A DNA stretch of 64,000 bases from Anaerolineaceae bacterium (lineage in GTDB: Bacteria > Chloroflexota > Anaerolineae > Aggregatilineales > Phototrophicaceae), in the NCBI GenBank assembly GCA_002702065.1, contig NZXX01000009.1, forward strand, positions 799,213 through 863,212, written 5' to 3'. Positions 8,160 to 15,807 of this stretch are shown piece after piece. The position numbers and the translations under genes were made by a program. How positions within the stretch are numbered: the first letter of the stretch is position 1; each line of letters begins with the position of its first letter. Under the pieces are notes generated by a model. That model saw only the letters and a list, made by a program, of their open reading frames with translations, was not told where the DNA came from and did not search any database.

Positions 8160-8665
8160 CTCACGACGAAATGGTCGCGCTGATCCGCAACGGCGTGGGA
8201 CCGGCAGGCGGCACCTGGGCAGACTTTGGCGCTGGTGCTGGCAACTTTACCCGCGCCCTGCATGAACTGGTCGGCCCGCAGGCGATGATCTATGCGGTTG
8301 ACCGCGATGCTTACGCCCTGCGCCAGCAGCGTGATGTCATCACCATACAGGCGGATTTCACCGCGCCGCTTGAACTGCCGCCGCTCGATGGTGTGCTGAT
8401 GGCCAATGCGCTCCACTGGGTGCGCGATCAGCAATCGGTTCTCATCCGCATTGCTAGCTGCCTGCGGCCTGATGGGCGTTTGCTGCTGGTGGAATATGCC
8501 GTCGAACAGCCGCGCAGCTACATCCCCTTTCCGGTGCCCCTGACCCGCTTTGAGGCTTTGGCCCGACAGTCCGGTTTTGCCAGCGTGCAGCCCATCGGCA
8601 CGCGCATCTCACCTTCCTCCGGGACCGGCATGTACGCCGCTGTGGCATTTAAAGCCATGACATAA
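8156..8665 (+). CDS. class I SAM-dependent methyltransferase
   Basis: The short (169 aa) Rossmann-fold methyltransferase has motif I as ADFGAGAGNFTRAL (about residues 22-35), an acidic motif II in YAVDRDAYAL (about 46-55), and the motif IV region LPPLDGVLMANALHWV. DGRLLLVEY forms a later core strand. The substrate is unknown; ArsM/UbiE-like small-molecule enzymes share this layout, and the short length leaves little room for a substrate domain. The ATG overlaps the previous stop by four bases. Heptamer repeats begin one base after its stop codon. Confidence 0.8.
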   Translation: MTHDEMVALIRNGVGPAGGTWADFGAGAGNFTRALHELVGPQAMIYAVDRDAYALRQQRDVITIQADFTAPLELPPLDGVLMANALHWVRDQQSVLIRIASCLRPDGRLLLVEYAVEQPRSYIPFPVPLTRFEALARQSGFASVQPIGTRISPSSGTGMYAAVAFKAMT

Positions 8666-8666
8666 G

Positions 8667-8751
8667 TTTTCAGTTGTCAGTTGCCAGTTTTCAGTTGTCA
8701 GCCTTCAGCGGAGAGTGAATGGGTTGTTTCTGATCACTGTTCACGGTCAAC
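8667..8751. repeat. tandem heptanucleotide repeats (TTNNCAG type and a second array)
   Basis: From 8667 to 8708 six consecutive seven-base units read TTTTCAG, TTGTCAG, TTGCCAG, TTTTCAG, TTGTCAG, CCTTCAG, giving a perfect 15-base direct repeat (8666-8680 and 8687-8701). At 8731-8751 a second run reads TGATCAC, TGTTCAC, GGTCAAC. The same first unit recurs at 34728-34755. They resemble short tandemly repeated heptamers known from cyanobacteria. Confidence 0.7.
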
Positions 8752-8820
8752 GAGAAGCGCCCCGCAAAAATTCTTATTTTGATCCTACACAGCGCCGATA
8801 GAACTCTTACACAGGCGCAC

Positions 8821-8826
8821 TATGAT
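8821..8826 (+). promoter_or_regulatory. possible -10 box of the Hsp20 gene
   Basis: TATGAT matches the sigma-70 -10 consensus at five of six positions and lies 42 bases before the chosen start. No good -35 box is 16-18 bases upstream, and no CIRCE element (TTAGCACTC inverted repeat) is present. Confidence 0.3.
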
Positions 8827-8868
8827 AGAGAGCGTACAAAGAGACAAGAACAATTCAGGAGTATGCTC

Positions 8869-9267
8869 ATGTTGGTTCGTCAGCCTTACTATATGACCCG
8901 CCGTGCAGTACCCCGCTTTACCGAAAATGAAACCACCCCGGTGCATCGTTTGCCAGTCGATGCCTATCTGACTGAGGACAGCGTCGTGCTGACCGCATCC
9001 ATCGCGGGCCTGAACCTCGATGACCTCGACATCACGATGGACGACGATGCGCTGATTATCAGCGGCGAAGTCAAGGGTTTGGAAGAGGACGTCGAATACA
9101 TCCTGCGCGAACGGTTCCATGGCAAGTTCGAACGCCGCCTGCACGTGCGTGTGCCGGTCGATATCAAGGCCGCCGAAGCGACCTATGACCAGGGTGTTCT
9201 GCGCGTTGTGCTGCCCAAGGCCGAAGAAGCCAAGCCGCGGCGCATCGCTGTGAACGTCGCGCACTAA
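8869..9267 (+). CDS. small heat-shock protein, Hsp20/alpha-crystallin family
   Basis: This ATP-independent chaperone holds unfolding proteins in the cytoplasm. The alpha-crystallin domain spans roughly residues 25-125. It includes the PVDAYLTEDSVVLTASIAG entry strands, DDALIISGEVKG, the arginine-rich YILRERFHGKFERRLHVRVP segment and GVLRVVLPKAEE, the usual A-x-x-x-n-GVL signature near the C-terminus. A frame extends upstream, but AGGAG (8857-8861) is placed seven bases before the ATG at 8869, giving a typical length of 132 residues. A strong terminator follows, so it is probably monocistronic. Confidence 0.93.
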   Translation: MLVRQPYYMTRRAVPRFTENETTPVHRLPVDAYLTEDSVVLTASIAGLNLDDLDITMDDDALIISGEVKGLEEDVEYILRERFHGKFERRLHVRVPVDIKAAEATYDQGVLRVVLPKAEEAKPRRIAVNVAH

Positions 9268-9291
9268 AGCGGTATCAAACCCAGTTTTACC

Positions 9292-9326
9292 AACGGGTGA
9301 CTCGTGCTGAGTCGCCCGTTTTGATT
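9292..9326 (+). terminator. intrinsic terminator after the Hsp20 gene
   Basis: Twelve-base arms AACGGGTGACTC (9292-9303) and GAGTCGCCCGTT (9309-9320) pair with one G-T wobble around a five-base loop. TTTTGATT covers the end of the second arm and what follows. Confidence 0.8.
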
Positions 9327-9420
9327 CCCTACGATTGCCCTTTGGGGCTTCCGGTTGACTCTTGCTGGCTGTTGTGGAATGCGGTACTGTTTTAGAATTG
9401 TCTACAAGAGACCGGGATGA

Positions 9421-11817
9421 ATGAGCAATCTTCAAGCGCGACTCGATGACATCCGCCGGCGTCTGTTGGGCGCTCTGGATGATCCTGATGTCTTGAGTGA
9501 ATTGGAACGTGAAGCGCGTGCGCTGCTGACGGACGCGAAAAATACCCCCCATGAAGCCGCTGCCCAGGCCCTGTTTGCCGAGCTGGCCCGCATGAGCAGC
9601 CCGACTTCGGCTGCCTCGGCCACGATTCGGGGGCTGCTGCGCCGGGCGCGGATTCGGATCGAAATTGCCGGGGATGATGACGACGTCGACGAGGCGATTG
9701 ACATTCTCTCCGAAGCGCTGGCGCTCGACCCGCAGAACCCGCCTGTCATTGCCATGTTGCAGCAGGCGGGGGCCTACAGCCAGCAGGCGCGCCAACGGGT
9801 GAGCGACCTGTTCGCCCGCTACGATATCGACGCACCGCCCGTGTACGAGCAACCGGCACCCCCAGAACCGGAGCCGGAACCCGAAGCACCCCCACCCGCC
9901 CAAGCGCCACCGGCCAGCCAGCAGGGTTCGCTGCCAGCATACCCGACTTCTTCTGGCTACCCTGCGCCCGAAGAACAGATTCGGCAGGAGATGTCTGCCC
10001 GCCGGATGCCGGGGCAAGGGCCGCTGTACAATGGCCCGGATATTGACGATACGCTGTCGGAATTGACACAGGCGTATTATGCCGGCGATTATCAGCAGAC
10101 CGTTGATCTGGCCAATCGTGTGCTCGGCCAACAGCCGGGCAACCCGACCGCGCTGGAATATCGCCAGAAGGCGGAAGACAATATTATCCGGGGTGTTGTG
10201 CCGGATCACCGCATCCCGTTCGAGGCCCGCGTCGCCTATAACCGGGCCAACTCGCTGGTGCGTGCCGGTAATTATGACGAAGCCGAGCGCCTCTACCGCG
10301 AAGCCCGTGACCTGGCGGAACGCAGTGGTATTCTGACATGGAAAGACGCGGAACAGGCGCTGCTGGAAATTCAGGACCTGGCGCTGGCGCGTGAACTGCT
10401 GAATGAAGGCGACCGTCTGATGGCGACGGACAACTGGGCCGACGCCCTGCGCAAGTATGAAGGTGCGCTGCGGGTCGTCGCCAACGATCCGCTGGCCGAC
10501 GAACGCATCGAGACGGTGCGCCGGGTCCAGCAGGACGCCGATCAGGCTTCGGCACAATTGTCGATGCTGAGTGGCTCGCTGCAAGAGCAGGCCAACCAGC
10601 TTCAGAACACCATGACGATTATTTCGCGGGCGCGGCAGCGGCTGCCCAACAGCCAGCGTTTGTCGCAGCTGCTTGAAGAAGCGCGGCAGCGGCTCAACGG
10701 CATTAAAACGCAGTTGCAGGATCAGGCACAGGCCGGGCTGACCCGTGCGCAGAGTGCCAGTTCGCTCGAAGAACGGCTGAACCTGACGAATGAAGCCCTG
10801 CACCTGCTGGAATTGGCGACCAAGCTGGCTCCGGGCGATACCGAATTATCGGATATGCTGTTGGGCGCACGCGCCAATGCCAGCGACATGGAACGCGCGC
10901 GCCAGATGATCGAACGCGCGGCTGCGCTGGTGGCCCAGAACTTTGAAAACGAACTGTCTCAGGCGCGGTCGATGCTGGCTGGCCTGACGCAGTATGCCCA
11001 GGACCCGCGTTATCGGGCTGTGGTGGGTGATCTGCTGGCACGTCATGTCGAACACGCCGAAGATGCGCTGGAAGACGGCGACATCGAAGAAGCGGAATCG
11101 TGGTTACAGGTCACAGACGACGAGCCGTTCAACGTGCTGGGGCGGCGCGCCGAAGTGCAGCGCCTGGAAAACAGCCTGCGCAACCAGCGCACCGGTAAAC
11201 GCGTGCGACTGGCCACGCTGGTGCTGATTATTATTATCTTTGGCGGACTTGGCATTGCGCTGGCCCAACCGGTCTGGGTGCCGCTGGTTTTCCCGCCGCC
11301 GACCAGTACGCCATCGGTAACGCCGACACCCAGCGACACGCCCACGCCAAGCCATACGCCGACGTCGACGAATACGCCGACCGAAACCAGTACGCCCACG
11401 CCTACGCCGACATCGACGGATACGGCGGTGCCGACTCCGACCGTGACGCCGTCGCTGACCGTGACTCCGTCCGAAACGCCGACGCATACTAACACGCCAA
11501 CCGCGACGTACACCCCCAGTGATACGCCGACGATTACCAACACGCCGACCATCACGCCGACGCCGCTGGTGTTGTGCCGTGTATTTGTACCGGGGCCGGA
11601 TGCGGTTCGCGTGCGCTCCGAACCTTCAATCACGGGTGTGCAGGTCGGGCTGATCCCGCCGGAAAATATCGTGGAAGTCACCGGTCAGCAGATCAGTTCA
11701 CAGGATGGACGCCTGTGGTATCTGGTCAACGTGAGCATCGGCAATTCCGCATCCATTCGCGGCTGGATCCGCAGCGATACATCGCGTCCGGTTGAGACCT
11801 GCCCGCCACTTGATTAA
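9421..11817 (+). CDS. TPR-rich membrane protein with Thr/Pro stalk and C-terminal SH3-like domain
   Basis: This 798-residue protein has a large cytoplasmic helical region with TPR-like and coiled-coil stretches (about 1-590) and a Pro/Glu-rich linker near 143-165. A single membrane helix follows (about 597-620, LATLVLIIIIFGGLGIAL). Next come a low-complexity Thr/Pro/Ser stalk (about 625-715) and a bacterial SH3-like domain (about 718-795) with VRVRSEPS and WIRSD. The order suggests the TPR part inside and the stalk plus SH3 tip outside, touching the envelope. Similar stalk-SH3 tails are common in Chloroflexota. Function is unknown; an envelope-tethering sensor or scaffold is a guess. A strong terminator follows. 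Confidence 0.72.
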   Translation: MSNLQARLDDIRRRLLGALDDPDVLSELEREARALLTDAKNTPHEAAAQALFAELARMSSPTSAASATIRGLLRRARIRIEIAGDDDDVDEAIDILSEALALDPQNPPVIAMLQQAGAYSQQARQRVSDLFARYDIDAPPVYEQPAPPEPEPEPEAPPPAQAPPASQQGSLPAYPTSSGYPAPEEQIRQEMSARRMPGQGPLYNGPDIDDTLSELTQAYYAGDYQQTVDLANRVLGQQPGNPTALEYRQKAEDNIIRGVVPDHRIPFEARVAYNRANSLVRAGNYDEAERLYREARDLAERSGILTWKDAEQALLEIQDLALARELLNEGDRLMATDNWADALRKYEGALRVVANDPLADERIETVRRVQQDADQASAQLSMLSGSLQEQANQLQNTMTIISRARQRLPNSQRLSQLLEEARQRLNGIKTQLQDQAQAGLTRAQSASSLEERLNLTNEALHLLELATKLAPGDTELSDMLLGARANASDMERARQMIERAAALVAQNFENELSQARSMLAGLTQYAQDPRYRAVVGDLLARHVEHAEDALEDGDIEEAESWLQVTDDEPFNVLGRRAEVQRLENSLRNQRTGKRVRLATLVLIIIIFGGLGIALAQPVWVPLVFPPPTSTPSVTPTPSDTPTPSHTPTSTNTPTETSTPTPTPTSTDTAVPTPTVTPSLTVTPSETPTHTNTPTATYTPSDTPTITNTPTITPTPLVLCRVFVPGPDAVRVRSEPSITGVQVGLIPPENIVEVTGQQISSQDGRLWYLVNVSIGNSASIRGWIRSDTSRPVETCPPLD
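11293..11566. repeat. low-complexity Thr/Pro-coding repeat
   Basis: Short degenerate units such as ACGCCGAC recur for about 270 bases inside the 9421-11817 gene and encode the extracellular Thr/Pro/Ser stalk. The codons vary, so selection for the peptide rather than recent slippage is likely. Confidence 0.7.
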
Positions 11818-11849
11818 TGCTTTGCGGGTTGGTAGGTGGAAATTTTGCA

Positions 11850-11877
11850 GGGAGGGTTCAGGCCCTCCCTTTTGTTT
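11850..11877 (+). terminator. intrinsic terminator after the TPR-stalk gene
   Basis: GGGAGGG (11850-11856) pairs with CCCTCCC (11863-11869) across a six-base loop, followed by TTTTGTTT. Confidence 0.8.
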
Positions 11878-12024
11878 GAGTAGATCGCTCTGGCGCTATT
11901 CCGATTACAAAGCTATTGCCCCGCAATTGATGACATTTTCATAATTTGTCACGCGTTACCGCCCCAATCCTGACCTAAAATAAACTTAACATTGAGATCG
12001 TCAAATTGATTGGTTAATTCTAAA

Positions 12025-12603
12025 GTGAACGCCTTCACCCGCAGATACCTCGTTATTGACGAACGCAGCACCCCACCCGAAGAGGAAGGGGTCATTCAGC
12101 CTTTCCTGCTGGATGAACCGTCCAGCACACCATCTGCCAGCTGGATGGATCAGGAGGGGTGGTCAGCCCAGATCAACCGCGAAAGCCTGATGCTGTCGCT
12201 CAGCCAGGTGACTGCTGCGGCGCTTTTACCGCCGTTGATCGACCTGCCGACCGGGCTTGATCTGCTTCATTACGCCGTTGATCTCCACACGCGTCTGGAT
12301 GCGCTGTTTCTGCGCGAAGTGACGCTTTATCTGGAGAACAACTGGGAATCGCTCGGCTGGCAGCGCGTGGATGCGCATACCTTTTTGTGTGTGATCGGGG
12401 CGGGTGTGGCGGCCTGCCTGCAAACCGCGCCGGGCGCAGAGCAGCTATCGCTGCGTTATAACAGCGACCTGGCAAACGAATTGTTCCATGCCGGGCGCGC
12501 GATCGACCTGCCGCGCAGCCGCCTCTTTTTGCAAACCACGCTGTACGAAAAAATCAACGTCCTGCTGGCACAGGCCCGCAGCAACTGCTGGAACTGGCTC
12601 TAA
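12025..12603 (+). CDS. hypothetical protein, about 192 aa
   Basis: I do not recognise this soluble protein. It has an acidic N-terminal part (about residues 1-45), then a mainly helical, Leu-rich body ending in NCWNWL. The GTG at 12025 reads into NAFTRRYLVIDERS; a TTG at 12010 is also possible. Neither has a clear ribosome-binding site, so the start is uncertain. Its stop codon overlaps the stop of the opposing ppa gene by four bases, a tail-to-tail arrangement. There is no operon partner. Confidence 0.55.
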   Translation: MNAFTRRYLVIDERSTPPEEEGVIQPFLLDEPSSTPSASWMDQEGWSAQINRESLMLSLSQVTAAALLPPLIDLPTGLDLLHYAVDLHTRLDALFLREVTLYLENNWESLGWQRVDAHTFLCVIGAGVAACLQTAPGAEQLSLRYNSDLANELFHAGRAIDLPRSRLFLQTTLYEKINVLLAQARSNCWNWL

Positions 12604-13142
12604 AGCCCCTGGGTGGGGAATGTCTCGTGGTATAGATCGAGCGCGTGCCGGATCGTATCGCGTGCACCGCTGGCATCGGTCCAGCCCTCATTCTTGACTT
12701 CGGCACCTTCCAGCTGCTTGTAAGTCATGAAGAAGTGCATGACTTCGGTTGGGAAATGCTTGGGCACGTTGTTGAGATCGACATAGTCGTTAAAGTGCGG
12801 GTCTGTCGCCGGGACAGCCAGAATCTTGTAGTCCGGGTCGCCTTTGTCGATCATCTTGAACATGGCAATCGGGCGCGCCTCGATGACGCAGCCGGGGAAA
12901 GTCGGCTCGTTGACCATCACCAGAATATCCAGCGGGTCGCCGTCCTCAAAGTAAGTCTGGGGGATAAACCCATAATCGCCCGGATAATGCAGCGAACTGT
13001 ACAACACCCGATCCAGCTTAATCACCCCGGCACGTTTGGCATATTCATACTTGTTGCGGCTGCCTTTCGGCACTTCGATAACCGCGTAAACAATATCGGG
13101 CGGGCGCGGCCCGGCAGACAGTTCATGCCACAGGTGAATCAT
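12600..13142 (-). CDS. ppa: inorganic pyrophosphatase, family I
   Basis: This cytosolic enzyme hydrolyses pyrophosphate to two phosphates and pulls biosynthetic reactions forward. The family I signature EDGDPLDILV gives Asp67, Asp69 and Asp72 as metal ligands. Upstream lie EVPKGSRNKYEY (Lys and Arg binding phosphate) and HYPGDYGFIPQT. The 180-residue length is typical of bacterial hexameric enzymes. The C-terminal MTYKQLEG motif supplies another phosphate-binding Tyr-Lys pair. It is transcribed alone, converging on the gene ending at 12603. Confidence 0.95.
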   Translation of the reverse strand: MIHLWHELSAGPRPPDIVYAVIEVPKGSRNKYEYAKRAGVIKLDRVLYSSLHYPGDYGFIPQTYFEDGDPLDILVMVNEPTFPGCVIEARPIAMFKMIDKGDPDYKILAVPATDPHFNDYVDLNNVPKHFPTEVMHFFMTYKQLEGAEVKNEGWTDASGARDTIRHALDLYHETFPTQGL

Positions 13143-13509
13143 AAAATTTGCTTTCTACTGACAATCGTTAAACCGGATGTGCATCCATGTTTAGCATAGC
13201 ATATTCTGTGCTGCCGGAACACGGGTGGTTCATGCGTTTGTGACGAATATCCTGCCCGCAAGCTAAAGCCTCTGGCTGAAGCCGAAAAGGCTGTTCAAAA
13301 AGCTGGAAGCGCACTATAGGCGCCGGCTTTGTACACTCCCTCCGACGCCAAAGCGTCACCTCACCCGAATTCTGCGAAAACTCCCTTTGGGGCGACGAAG
13401 GTTGGGGAAAGGTCACAACTGGACAATCCGCTGTTGCTCAACCGCATCGTCCGCTTGACGAGAAGGGCGGTCGCTCCGATAATGCGCTCAACAGCCGATG
13501 GGAGGGTGT
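13143..13509. other. intergenic region, 367 bp, between divergent genes
   Basis: No convincing gene is seen here. A degenerate repeat-like patch at about 13259-13290 contains CTAAAGCC and GGCTGAAGCC. A second patch at about 13333-13415 contains CTCCCT, AACTCCCTTTGGGG and AAGGTTGGGGAAAGGTCA, which looks like a decayed dispersed repeat. The ribosome-binding site GGGAGGG for the next gene sits at its right end. Promoters for ppa and the DUF1801 gene should lie here but I cannot place them. Confidence 0.4.
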
Positions 13510-13923
13510 ATGGACAAAAAAGCGGGTTTTGCCTCGATTGATGACTATATCGCGACGTTTCCGGAAGACATTCAGGCGGTCCTGCAAGAAATGCGGGCCA
13601 TCATCAAAGCCGCTGCGCCCGACGCACAGGAGAAGATCAGCTATCAGATGCCGACCTTTGCGCTGAAAGGCAATCTCGTGCATTTCGCAGCATGGAAAAA
13701 TCATATTGGCTTCTACCCGGCTGCCAGCGGAATGGAGGCTTTTGAGGATGAACTCTCCGGATACGAACGGTCCAAAGGTTCGATACACTTTCCGCTCGAC
13801 CAGCCCCTGCCGCACGACCTTATCACCCGCATGGTGCAGCATAACGTCACCGAAAATCTGAAAAAAGCCGCCGCCAAAGCCAGCAAGAAAAAGCCCCCGG
13901 CAAAGACGACCGACAAGCCATGA
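13510..13923 (+). CDS. DUF1801 family protein
   Basis: This small protein of 137 residues matches the DUF1801 (YdhG-like) fold. Visible hallmarks are the N-terminal IDDYIATFPEDIQAVLQEMR helix, QEKISYQMPTFALKG, the FAAWKNHIGFYP strand pair and GSIHFPLDQPLP. The biochemical role of the family is unsettled. The tail (KKAAAKASKKKPPAKTTDK) is Lys/Ala/Pro rich and may bind nucleic acid or simply be disordered. GGGAGGG precedes the ATG at 13510. The stop overlaps the trmO start in ATGA, so the two are translationally coupled. Confidence 0.85.
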   Translation: MDKKAGFASIDDYIATFPEDIQAVLQEMRAIIKAAAPDAQEKISYQMPTFALKGNLVHFAAWKNHIGFYPAASGMEAFEDELSGYERSKGSIHFPLDQPLPHDLITRMVQHNVTENLKKAAAKASKKKPPAKTTDKP

Positions 13924-14336
13924 ACGACCGTCCATTTGTTGTTGAACCAATCGGTGTTATTCACTCCGCGCTGACCGACCGCAAGAACGCGCCGCGACAG
14001 GGGGATAAAGGCGGTTATGAAGCCTGGCTGGAACTGGAACCGCATGTCCGGCCCGGTTTGCTGGGTATCGGCGCCGGGGATGAGGTGATCATCCTCACAT
14101 GGCTGCATCTGGCACAGCGCGATGTGCTTCAGGTCCACCCGCACAGCGACGGCGACCGACCGCTGAAGGGTGTGTTTGCCACCCGCTCCTCGGACCGCCC
14201 CAACCCGATTGGTCTGCATCGGGTGTCGGTGCTGGCAGTCGATGATCTGCGGCTGCGCATTGCCCCGATTGAAGCGGTGGACGGCACCCCTGTGATTGAT
14301 ATTAAAATTGTGCGGACCCACCTTGATGACCGCTGA
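13920..14336 (+). CDS. trmO: tRNA (N6-threonylcarbamoyladenosine37-N6)-methyltransferase TrmO / TsaA-fold protein
   Basis: TrmO (formerly TsaA/YaeB) methylates t6A at position 37 of some tRNAs using SAM on a small beta-barrel. The family core is plain: PIGVIHSALTDRKNAPRQG at the N-terminus and FATRSSDRPNPIGLHRVSVL (about 80-99), the signature SAM-site segment. At 138 residues it contains just the core domain and lacks the C-terminal extension of the E. coli protein, so substrate preference may differ. Its start overlaps the DUF1801 stop by four bases, and a PNPOx-fold gene follows after 18 bases. Confidence 0.85.
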   Translation: MNDRPFVVEPIGVIHSALTDRKNAPRQGDKGGYEAWLELEPHVRPGLLGIGAGDEVIILTWLHLAQRDVLQVHPHSDGDRPLKGVFATRSSDRPNPIGLHRVSVLAVDDLRLRIAPIEAVDGTPVIDIKIVRTHLDDR

Positions 14337-14354
14337 AGACCAGAGGGAGCTTGC

Positions 14355-14798
14355 ATGATGACCCCTTGGAAAACATTTGAGCAACAGGCCCCGGAACTGG
14401 CAGCCTTTGGCAAAGATCGCTTTGCCAGTGAGGTGGCTTATCTGGGCACGATACGAGCCGATGGCAGCCCGCGTGTACATCCGGTGACGCCTATTCTTGG
14501 CGAGCAGTTATACCTGTTTATGGAACCGACATCGCCCAAAGGCAACGACCTGCGCCGTGACCCGCGTTACACGCTGCACTGCTCGGTGGAAAATTCAAGC
14601 GGCGGCGGCGGCGAGTTTTACGTGCGCGGGCGGGCAGCATTCAATGATGATCCGGCAGTGCGCGCCCTGGCCGTGCAGGCGTCGTCGTATGCCCCGCAGG
14701 ACCAGTACATCCTGTTTATACTGTCGGTTGAGTTTGCTTTTATGAACACCTATGTGGATGGCACGGCCAACGTCCGCCGCTGGTCGGCGCGCTCCTGA
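14355..14798 (+). CDS. pyridoxamine 5'-phosphate oxidase-fold flavoprotein
   Basis: The 147-residue protein has the split beta-barrel of the PNPOx-like family, which binds FMN or F420. VAYLGTIRADGSPRVHPVTP (about 28-47) is the typical first part, followed by LYLFMEPTSPKGNDLRRDPR and the GEFYVRGRA strand. True PdxH enzymes are longer and carry other residues, so it is more likely a general flavin-binding reductase. GGGAG lies before the ATG. It is the third gene of a short run with DUF1801 and trmO. Confidence 0.82.
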   Translation: MMTPWKTFEQQAPELAAFGKDRFASEVAYLGTIRADGSPRVHPVTPILGEQLYLFMEPTSPKGNDLRRDPRYTLHCSVENSSGGGGEFYVRGRAAFNDDPAVRALAVQASSYAPQDQYILFILSVEFAFMNTYVDGTANVRRWSARS

Positions 14799-14937
14799 AT
14801 CGCTGGTGCATAAATTGGTGACAACCGCCTGACACTGCGGTATGCTTTCCGCCACAATCACTTTGCAGATATGTGCCTGTAACCGATCTGGTCATGATAC
14901 GCAATCGTGCAGGATATTTGTGTGGATTGAGGTGCAG

Positions 14938-15753
14938 ATGACAGAAAATGCCCGAAATAATGAGCTGTGGCGTCAGGTGCTCTCCGGCGAGTATAAGGAC
15001 ATCCCGAGGGCACGACGGTTACTCAAACGGATTCCCTGCAAAGTCCGTTGCAAGATCTGTAACGCACCCCTCAATGGTCCGGGCGGACGCCTGATACGTT
15101 TAACACTTGGGCGCATCCCCTCCCGAATTAATCCGCATTTTTGCAGCGGGTGTTACGATTTGCTGGCCGCCAACCCCGGCAGCACAGAAATTGAAATGAC
15201 CCTGCTGTTTGCCGATATTCGCGGCTCCACGACCCTGGCCCAGCAAATGGGGACGCAGGCGTTCAGCCATCTCATCAATCGTTTCTACATTACTGCCACC
15301 CACGTTTTCAGCGAATCCGACGCCTGGATCGAGCGTTTGGTTGGCGATCAGGTGATCGGGTTGTACCTGCCAGCCATGGCCGGGCTAAATCACGCACAGA
15401 TCGCTATTCATTCCGCACAGAAACTGGCACATGCTGTCGGTTATGGTGGGTCGGATGAGGCATGGCTGCCGCTCGGTATTGGTGTGCATACCGGATACAC
15501 CTTTATGGGCACGGTGGGGTCCGAGTCCGGCATACGCGATTTTACGGTATTGGGCGACACGGCTAACACCGCAGCCCGCCTTTCGTCCGTGGCGGCAGCC
15601 GGCGAAATCCTGATCAGTCATTCAGCCGGTGCCCATGCGCGCATCGATACAACCGGCCTTGAAGCGCGTACGCTGGAATTAAAGGGGCGTTCCGAGCCGA
15701 TTGACGTGCATGTGGCGCACGTCGATTCTCCGCTGGTTATGGCCCGCGTCTGA
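14938..15753 (+). CDS. class III adenylate/guanylate cyclase with N-terminal zinc ribbon
   Basis: This protein of 271 residues makes a cyclic nucleotide, with cAMP likely. An N-terminal helical segment is followed by four paired cysteines (C38xxC41 and C69xxC72) that form a zinc ribbon. The catalytic domain spans 85-262. Metal-binding Asp93 is in LLFADIRGSTTL and Asp137 in LVGDQVIG. DFTVLGDTANTAARL (201-215) carries the Asn/Arg transition-state residues. The base-recognition Lys that usually stands before xxGD is Arg here (ERLVGD), so substrate choice needs care. GAGGTG precedes the ATG at 14938; the upstream frame lacks such a site. No membrane helix is seen. Confidence 0.86.
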   Translation: MTENARNNELWRQVLSGEYKDIPRARRLLKRIPCKVRCKICNAPLNGPGGRLIRLTLGRIPSRINPHFCSGCYDLLAANPGSTEIEMTLLFADIRGSTTLAQQMGTQAFSHLINRFYITATHVFSESDAWIERLVGDQVIGLYLPAMAGLNHAQIAIHSAQKLAHAVGYGGSDEAWLPLGIGVHTGYTFMGTVGSESGIRDFTVLGDTANTAARLSSVAAAGEILISHSAGAHARIDTTGLEARTLELKGRSEPIDVHVAHVDSPLVMARV

Positions 15754-15807
15754 CAGTTAGATGTGCGTAAAGTTGAACGCTGTTACGTTCTGGCAGTTGC
15801 TTAACGT

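Noticed and set aside
8667..8751. CRISPR array
   Set aside because: Repeat period is seven bases with no unique spacers of 25-40 bases. No cas gene is in the window.
8761..8868. CIRCE (HrcA) operator before the Hsp20 gene
   Set aside because: The inverted repeat TTAGCACTC with GAGTGCTAA is not present in the gap.
8785..10803. Long minus-strand reading frame of 672 codons
   Set aside because: It runs antisense to the Hsp20 gene and the TPR-stalk gene, crosses the strong terminator between them, and has no recognisable domain. It is a shadow of GC-rich codons.
11043..11681. Minus-strand Val/Gly-rich frame
   Set aside because: The apparent repeat protein is the reverse reading of the Thr/Pro stalk repeat.
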